Shown: positions 62,401 through 64,000 of the stretch, one piece after another
Position numbering within the stretch: the stretch's first letter is position 1
How the letters are laid out: the number at the start of each line of letters is the position of its first letter
NCBI GenBank assembly: GCA_020637515.1
Contig: JACKKG010000001.1
Span: forward strand, 2,510,501-2,574,500
Reading direction: 5' to 3'
Length of the DNA stretch: 64,000 bases
DNA from: Rhodobacter sp.
GTDB taxonomy: Bacteria; Pseudomonadota; Alphaproteobacteria; Rhodobacterales; Rhodobacteraceae
The notes under the pieces: model-generated
Told to the model about the DNA's origin: nothing
The model's database searches: none
The model's input: only the letters and a program-made list of their open reading frames with translations
Made by a program: the position numbers and the translations under genes

Positions 62401-63290
62401 CCCCCCATGTCGAAGGAAATCACGTCCGCCCGCCCGGCCAGATCGCCGAACAGCGCGGTCGCCAGCCCGCCCCCCGCCGGACCCGATTCCAGCAGACGGA
62501 TCGGCAGTTCGCGCGCCGTCGCCAACGAGACCAGCCCGCCGGCCGAATGCATCAGCCTGAGCGCACCGCCAAAACCGCGCGCGCGCAGGTCAGCCTCGAG
62601 CCGTTTCAGATAACGGTCCATCAGCGGCTGCACATAGGCGTTGGCGCAGGTCGTCACGGTGCGCTGATATTCGCCCATCTCGGCGACCACGTCGGACGAG
62701 ATCGACACCGACACCCCCGGAACCGCGGCGCGGATCAGCGCGGCCGCGCGGCGTTCGTGGGCGGGGTTGGCATAGGAATGCAGAAACGCGACCGCGATCG
62801 CCTCGCAGCCCTGCGCGGCCAGCGACCTGGCGGCGGCGGTGACGCCGGCCTCGTCCAGGGGGGTCAGCACCGCGCCCTCGGCGGTCAGGCGTTCGGACAC
62901 CTCGATGCGCCGGTCGCGCGGCGCCAGCGGATCGGGGAATTCCACGAACAGGTCATAGATGTCGTAGCGTTGCTCGGTCCCCATCTCAAGGATGTCGCGG
63001 AACCCCCGGGTGGTGATCAGGCCCAGTTTCGCGCCCTTGCGCTCGATCACGGCATTGGTGACCAGCGTCGTGCCGTGCACCATGTCGCCCACGTCGGACA
63101 GCGCGATGCCGCGCAGCGCGACCAGTTCCTGAAGCCCGATCAAGGCCGCCTCGGCGGGATCGTGCGGCGTGGTCAGGCGCTTGTGCAGGGTCACCGCGCC
63201 TTCGACCGCGTCATAGAGAATGAAGTCGGTGAACGTGCCGCCAATGTCGAACCCGACCCGCCACCGCGCCGCACTGCTTGCTTCGTTCAT
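59448..63290 (-). CDS. Fused HyuA-HyuB hydantoinase / 5-oxoprolinase
   Basis: A 1280-residue fusion. Residues 1-700 are HyuA: the ASKHA ATP-binding start VGFDIGGTFTDFILYD, HGTTLVTNAVIERKG, and the phosphate loop FDMGGTTAKACMIED. From about residue 710 HyuB begins with ADPIGLEIMWSRLVNVVEEMW, SDAQDFAC-like SEAQDFACELLD, and the C-terminal GGQHGGMASG and GGGAGYGDP. Full-length fusions of this type are typical of eukaryote-like 5-oxoprolinases and bacterial N-methylhydantoinases or acetophenone carboxylases. ATP-driven opening of a cyclic amide is the likely reaction. The dpp genes downstream and an IclR regulator upstream make an uptake-and-hydrolysis operon. Confidence 0.9.
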   Translation of the reverse strand: MNEASSAARWRVGFDIGGTFTDFILYDAVEGAVTLHKRLTTPHDPAEAALIGLQELVALRGIALSDVGDMVHGTTLVTNAVIERKGAKLGLITTRGFRDILEMGTEQRYDIYDLFVEFPDPLAPRDRRIEVSERLTAEGAVLTPLDEAGVTAAARSLAAQGCEAIAVAFLHSYANPAHERRAAALIRAAVPGVSVSISSDVVAEMGEYQRTVTTCANAYVQPLMDRYLKRLEADLRARGFGGALRLMHSAGGLVSLATARELPIRLLESGPAGGGLATALFGDLAGRADVISFDMGGTTAKACMIEDNRAEIAPMMEAARVHRFTKGSGLPIKAPVIDMIEIGAGGGSIAALDEVGLLKVGPHSAASDPGPACYGLGGLQPTVTDANLVLGYYDPGFFLGGRMTLDLDAARRAVARVATPLGLTIEEAALGIHKVVAENMAASARVHLIEKGKDPRHYAMVAFGGAGPAHAVNVARAMGVAEVIIPPASGAASALGFLVAPLSFEGVRSHRVELSDDFDAAPLNALLQDLEVEGRGHLTAAGVKASDITIEVHADMRLVGQMHDISVPLPAGPVAAESLPAIREAFAKAYEARYTKVFEGARIEAVTFRLRCVGPQPAISVKGAVGGAGVEGRVKGHRRAWFGDGAFDATVYDRYALVPGDRFDGPAIVEERESTTIVGPRDRVRVDDAQNLCIEVAATQEAETRITAGMSRDDAVRVIQADPIGLEIMWSRLVNVVEEMWQTVCRTAFSLVISEAQDFACELLDPTGETLAHSPRAMPVFNLTLPRAVKALLERYPAETLKPGDVLLTNDPWLCAGHLFDIAIVTPAFRNGRLVGLMGTVGHVSDIGGTKDSLKAREIYEEGLQIPPMKLYDAGVPNETLLRMIAQNVRNGAQVIGDIQSFVTANVIGAERLEAFMGEYGMEDLGALAQVVQDLSEGAMRDAVRAIPDGTYTGTITNNPLGTLMTYPVAIRVQGDAMEIDFDGAPPQLAQGGLNSTLNYTAAHATYPLKCMLTPKVRGNAGCYRPFTVKAPEGSILNCTYPASVNIRTRTGWYLAPNIFQALAEARPGDVQAFTGLAVASTVYGQDADGAFYSDMLFCGGGQGGSERGDGHSALLWPTSAANTSIELMESRAPILVEEKALVADTGGAGRHRGGLGQRVVFRKLVADGRMTLASVFPEGVNNPIPGLFGGQHGGMASGKVLACDDTLIEDCGTGKLVELHTPGERVELMLGGGAGYGDPSERDVALVQRDLRLGYVTRDYVRRFHPSALTAPPEMAATA

Positions 63291-63299
63291 GTCCGTGTC

Positions 63300-64000
63300 T
63301 CACCTTTTCCTGGGTGTCCTGCCGCCCAGGACGCCGGTCACTTCGGCCGCTCCGTCCAGCAACAGGGTTTCGATGGTTGTCCGGTCCTCGGCCGAGGCCA
63401 GGGCCGCCGGGTAGACGATGCACAGCGCGACCGCCTCGCCGGTTTCCGCATCTTCGACGGCGACGGACAGGGCATCGACACCGCGCGTCGATTCCTGGCC
63501 CGAAAAGGCCACGCCCGTGCGCCGCACCTCGGTCAGCCGTTCGAACAGCTCGTCCAGGGTCTGCGGCGACAGGTCCGAGGGCGGCACAATCCCGTCCGGG
63601 AACATCGCCCGCACCTCGGCATCCGATTTCAGCGCCAGCAAGGCCCGCCCGGTGCCGCTGCCATGCGCCGTCAGGCGGCGGCCGATGTTCGACACGACGC
63701 GCAGCGCATGGGTGCCCGGATGGTCGGTCACGGCGGCGATCTCGGTGCCGATCAGCTTGCTGACATAGCCGGTGTGCCCGGTCTGGGCGCTGATCCGTGC
63801 CACCACCTCGGCCGCGCGTTCGACCAGACTGGAGGACCGGCGGTAACTGATCGCCGCGTCGAGCACCAGCACGCCCGGCCGGTAGCGTTTGGTCTTGCCG
63901 ATGGTTTCCAGCATCCCCGCGTCGCGCATCGCCCTGAGCAGACGCGAGGCGTTGCTCTTGGGGATACCCAGCCGTTCGACCGTGTCCATCACCGTCAATT
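63300..64000 (-). CDS. IclR-family transcriptional regulator (partial, N-terminus outside window)
   Basis: The frame is open to the window edge. It holds most of the helix-turn-helix (ERLGIPKSNASRLLRAMRDAGML) and the full IclR effector domain: GHTGYVSKLIGTEI, HGSGTGRALLALKS, FSGQESTRGVDALSVAV. IclR regulators control nearby catabolic operons in response to an organic ligand. Its stop is ten bases upstream of the HyuAB start on the same strand, so it is probably co-transcribed and autoregulated with that operon. Confidence 0.9.
   Translation of the reverse strand, partial: LTVMDTVERLGIPKSNASRLLRAMRDAGMLETIGKTKRYRPGVLVLDAAISYRRSSSLVERAAEVVARISAQTGHTGYVSKLIGTEIAAVTDHPGTHALRVVSNIGRRLTAHGSGTGRALLALKSDAEVRAMFPDGIVPPSDLSPQTLDELFERLTEVRRTGVAFSGQESTRGVDALSVAVEDAETGEAVALCIVYPAALASAEDRTTIETLLLDGAAEVTGVLGGRTPRKR

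Overview
The window is a high-GC chromosomal segment from an alphaproteobacterium, most likely of the Rhodobacteraceae/Paracoccaceae. The evidence is a circularly permuted ssrA (tmRNA) gene with the tag ANDNRAPVAVAA, an alpha-type SspB, ChpT, a TrgA/TrgB pair, OlsB/OlsA, the run rplU-rpmA-GNAT-obgE-proB-proA, and an RDD-Bpt pair. I see no prophage, insertion sequence, CRISPR array, rRNA or plasmid replication gene. It reads as core chromosome with a few accessory islands. Species cannot be named from the sequence alone.

Layout. 1-445: tail of a TRAP substrate-binding protein. 623-3002: a leftward sulfide/persulfide detoxification operon (ETHE1-like dioxygenase, two YeeE/YedE half-transporters, DUF442 sulfurtransferase) behind a promoter that overlaps an inverted repeat like the BigR/SqrR operator. 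3078-6289: a DksA-type zinc finger protein, a degenerate FadB-like fusion and a DUF1989 protein. 6432-10460: a large orphan hybrid histidine kinase (GAF, six PAS, HisKA, HATPase, receiver). 10479-13023: ornithine-lipid enzymes OlsB/OlsA, a DUF3553 protein and ChpT. 12995-18250: leftward housekeeping run rplU-rpmA-GNAT-obgE-proB-proA. 18480-19778: secreted trypsin-fold protease. 19981-26053: a translationally coupled cluster of a GT2 glycosyltransferase, an unknown protein, two tandem sulfotransferases and a helical-repeat/glycosyltransferase fusion, followed by a methyltransferase and psuK-psuG (pseudouridine catabolism). 28646-31163: DUF502 membrane protein, patatin-like lipase and bdhA (polyhydroxybutyrate metabolism). 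31294-31368: a candidate small RNA on the minus strand. 31480-33440: an orphan oligopeptide-binding protein coupled to an entericidin-like lipoprotein. 33502-37606: an XRE-cupin regulator divergent from an acyl-CoA ligase/DsbA-like/MFS operon. 37642-37947: a pilin-like small protein. 38072-43597: trgB-trgA-cfa and photolyase plus a class V aminotransferase. 43737-45320: a FadR-type regulator and a voltage-gated K+ channel. 45327-48247: ssrA, its ClpXP adaptor SspB, YbaK, RDD and Bpt, so ribosome rescue, tag recognition and N-degron tagging lie side by side. 48345-50969: ilvBH behind a leader-peptide attenuator. 50994-53592: MTA/SAH nucleosidase-like protein, BaiN-like flavoprotein and small hypotheticals. 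53825-53899: tRNA-Gln(TTG). 54038-64000: a leftward dipeptide ABC transporter (dppABCDF type), a fused HyuA-HyuB hydantoinase/oxoprolinase and a partial IclR regulator.

The parts most worth following up are the sulfotransferase/glycosyltransferase cluster, the candidate small RNA near 31330, the ilv attenuator, the ssrA-sspB neighbourhood, and the split persulfide module with its operator. Most genes here are recognisable families; no wholly new system can be asserted from sequence reading alone.
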